Shown: in pieces, positions 5,481-6,045 of the stretch
Layout: each line of letters starts with the position of its first letter
How positions within the stretch are numbered: the stretch's first letter is position 1
DNA from: Candidatus Latescibacterota bacterium
GTDB taxonomy: Bacteria; Latescibacterota; MVCY01
Reading direction: 5' to 3'
NCBI GenBank assembly: GCA_030608245.1
Contig: JAUWEO010000114.1
Location: forward strand, 1 to 6,045
DNA length: 6,045 nucleotides
The notes under the pieces: model-generated
Told to the model about the DNA's origin: nothing
Seen by the model: the letters and a program-made list of their open reading frames with translations, nothing else
Database searches by the model: none
Position numbers and translations under genes: made by a program

Positions 5481-5524
5481 GGGGCAGACTCATAGGCTTC
5501 GCCCTGAGGGGCTCAAGCCCGAAG
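5481..5524 (+). promoter_or_regulatory. GGGGC/GCCC ladder in the leader of the second isomerase
   Basis: GGGGC and GCCC alternate: 5481-5485 with 5501-5504, then 5508-5512 with 5517-5520, continuing the pair in the preceding repeat (5453-5457, 5472-5475). GGGCT (5509-5513) with AGCCC (5516-5520) is a perfect stem, flanked by CTTC (5497-5500) and GAAG (5521-5524). GGGC 5509-5512 can instead pair back with GCCC 5501-5504, so alternative folds exist. It ends about 30 bases before the ATG at 5554. No clear promoter was seen in this gap. Confidence 0.4.
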
Positions 5525-5553
5525 GGACTGCCTTTACAAGAGGAGAAGAATCG

Positions 5554-6045
5554 ATGGAATTAAAATTCTCTGCTGGATTGTGGGTGTTTGCCAATCCAGT
5601 GGACAGGTTCTGTCCCGCTGGGTATGCCGAGCCAAGTACAGTCGTAGACCAGATCGAAGCGGCTGCGAAGGTGCCCGACTTGGCAGCCGTCGAGTGTCAC
5701 CAGAGCGACACCGATCAGATAAGTACCTAGGAGTTGAAAAGACGCATCGAAGATAAAAAATTAGCCTGTTCCAATGTCAATACTAATGTCTGGGGAGATA
5801 AGAGGTGGAAACTGGGAGCATTTGCCAGTTGTGAGAAGAAGTTACGAACAGAGGCAATTGCTGAGGGCAAAAGGGCAGTGGATGTAGCCCGAGAGCTGGA
5901 AAGCCCCAGCATAGGACTTTGGCTTGGGTCCGATGGATTCGACTACCCATTCCAGATAAACTTCACCCGCCAGTGGGATAACCTCATCGCCTCGATCAGA
6001 GAGGTAGCCGGATATGCTGTTCCGGATATTAGAGTGGGTATTGAA
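5554..6045 (+). pseudogene. Second xylose-isomerase-like TIM-barrel gene with in-frame TAG; runs off the window
   Basis: From ATG 5554 (GAGGAGAAG Shine-Dalgarno sequence at about 5540-5548) the frame encodes MELKFSAGLWVFANPVDRFC and continues to a TAG at 5728-5730 (codon 59). The same frame then stays open for 105 codons to the window edge. Downstream residues such as SNVNTNVWGDKRWKLGAF, AIAEGKRAVDVARELESPSI, LWLGSDGFDYPFQINF and REVAGYAVPDIRVGIE are typical of large sugar isomerases of the xylose isomerase-like TIM-barrel superfamily. The halves therefore form one protein split by a single codon. The site lies in a segment reading IST-stop-ELKRRIEDKKL, where Glu (GAG, one base from TAG) would fit. 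Possible explanations are a recent nonsense mutation, a sequence error, or amber readthrough. There is no plausible restart with a ribosome binding site after the stop. The protein differs clearly from the isomerase at 441. Confidence 0.78.

Noticed and set aside
5425..5553. Translation start of the second isomerase at TTG 5479
   Set aside because: It would translate the GC-rich hairpin region and lacks a ribosome binding site; ATG 5554 has a good one and matches the domain start.

Overview
This is a bacterial chromosome segment of roughly balanced GC. It has sigma70-type promoters, Shine-Dalgarno sites and short intergenic spacings. The tryptophanyl-tRNA synthetase carries a four-cysteine motif resembling the [4Fe-4S] type known from Thermotoga. 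Together with a remnant iron-sulfur DNA glycosylase, this hints at an anaerobic, possibly thermophilic or uncultured bacterium. The sequence alone does not fix the phylum.

Layout. Positions 1-81 hold the start of a leftward gene that leaves the window, with its own near-perfect minus-strand promoter (144-172). The divergent intergenic region contains a C-run tract that could form a G-quadruplex on the minus strand, a rightward promoter (325-352) and a two-way hairpin in the leader. Next comes an intact xylose-isomerase-like TIM-barrel sugar isomerase/epimerase (441-1229). A HhH-GPD/endonuclease III-like gene (1335-2043) follows; it reads as one protein of about 236 residues only if two single-base frameshifts are corrected. 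A VapBC-type toxin-antitoxin pair (AbrB-fold antitoxin 2199-2426, PIN toxin 2416-2847) lies behind a repeated palindromic operator-like motif.

A roughly 300-base gap ends in a strong promoter (3082-3110). It drives a compact three-gene operon: HNH endonuclease-like protein (3150-3653), trpS (3660-4676) and an RluB-type pseudouridine synthase (4684-5424), with gaps of 6 and 7 bases. A REP-like hairpin and a GGGGC/GCCC ladder follow. The window ends inside a second xylose-isomerase-like TIM-barrel gene (from 5554) that is interrupted by an in-frame TAG at codon 59.

Main points of interest: (i) the in-frame amber codon in an otherwise well-preserved sugar isomerase, while none of the six intact genes ends in TAG; (ii) the doubly frameshifted glycosylase with an intact cysteine cluster; (iii) the triplicated palindrome before vapBC; (iv) the Fe-S-type TrpRS; (v) structured leaders before both sugar isomerase genes. 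No wholly new multi-gene system is evident. The operon links tRNA charging and rRNA modification, and the flanking genes suggest carbohydrate metabolism.
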